A DNA stretch of 29,005 nt. Source: Chara braunii (lineage: Eukaryota > Streptophyta > Charophyceae > Charales > Characeae). The DNA is taken from contig BFEA01000534.1 of the NCBI GenBank assembly GCA_003427395.1, positions 545,720-574,724 on the forward strand, in the 5' to 3' direction. Positions 28,934 through 29,005 of the stretch are shown here, one piece after another. The position numbers and the translations under genes were made by a program. The first letter of the stretch is position 1. Every line of letters begins with the position of its first letter. Under the pieces are notes generated by a model. That model was not told the origin of the DNA. It made no database searches and saw nothing but the letters and a program-made list of their open reading frames with translations.

Positions 28934-29005
<72 letters not shown>
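28741..29005. repeat. Poly(A) and (GA)n at the right edge
   Basis: A GC-rich stretch with ACGCGGCCG-type words leads to a poly(A) of about 16 nt (28850-28865) and a (GA)n run from about 28939 to the end of the window. No gene is seen. Confidence 0.8.

Overview
The window is nuclear DNA of a eukaryote, most likely of the green lineage. A serine hydroxymethyltransferase (SHMT) exon at the left edge resembles the nuclear-type (SHM6/7) plant SHMTs. The LINE has the C-terminal zinc-binding domain common in plant LINEs. The largest repeat is a Kangaroo/PAT-like tyrosine-recombinase retrotransposon of the kind known from green algae. A charophyte-type alga would fit, but the species cannot be read from the sequence. 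The assembly carries three unremoved Nextera mate-pair junction adapters and one N gap.

Layout. (1) 1-974, minus strand: first coding exon of an SHMT gene, 318 codons and fully open, ending at a splice donor at position 20. (2) 975-4600: upstream region of SHMT, rich in microsatellites, with eight CACGTG (G-box/ABRE-type) cores between 1764 and 2910, an adapter artefact at 1554-1591 and a 60-bp inverted repeat pair at 3782-4550. (3) 4623-16213: a degenerate but structurally complete 11.6-kb element of the DIRS order. It has split direct repeats in the order A1 - body - B1 - A2 - B2, a plus-strand ORF1, a coiled-coil gag-like ORF with a probable intron, an RT/RNase H ORF with a DIRS-type tail, and a convergent minus-strand tyrosine recombinase with its catalytic residues visible. 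Its 4.4-kb interior (6.5-10.9 kb) holds long poly(A) tracts and two homologous small hydrophobic ORFs. (4) 16214-17967: unique or low-complexity flank with the N gap and two adapters. (5) 17978-22024, minus strand: a 5'-truncated LINE bounded by a 15-bp target-site duplication and ending in a poly(A) tail. (6) 22040-24440: TATA-containing region and an intact 177-codon ORF of unknown function. (7) 24448-about 28390, plus strand: a decayed Ty3/Gypsy-type element (gag with zinc knuckle, aspartic protease, RT, start of RNase H) that stops inside RNase H. (8) 28397-29005: a duplicated 140-bp segment, then poly(A) and (GA)n.

Only SHMT looks like a functioning host gene. All three retroelements are broken by stops and frameshifts, and several of the stops fall where CGA, CAG or CAA would fit. 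The most unusual object is the Kangaroo/PAT-like element, because its terminal architecture, both converging ORFs and probable introns can all be read in one copy.
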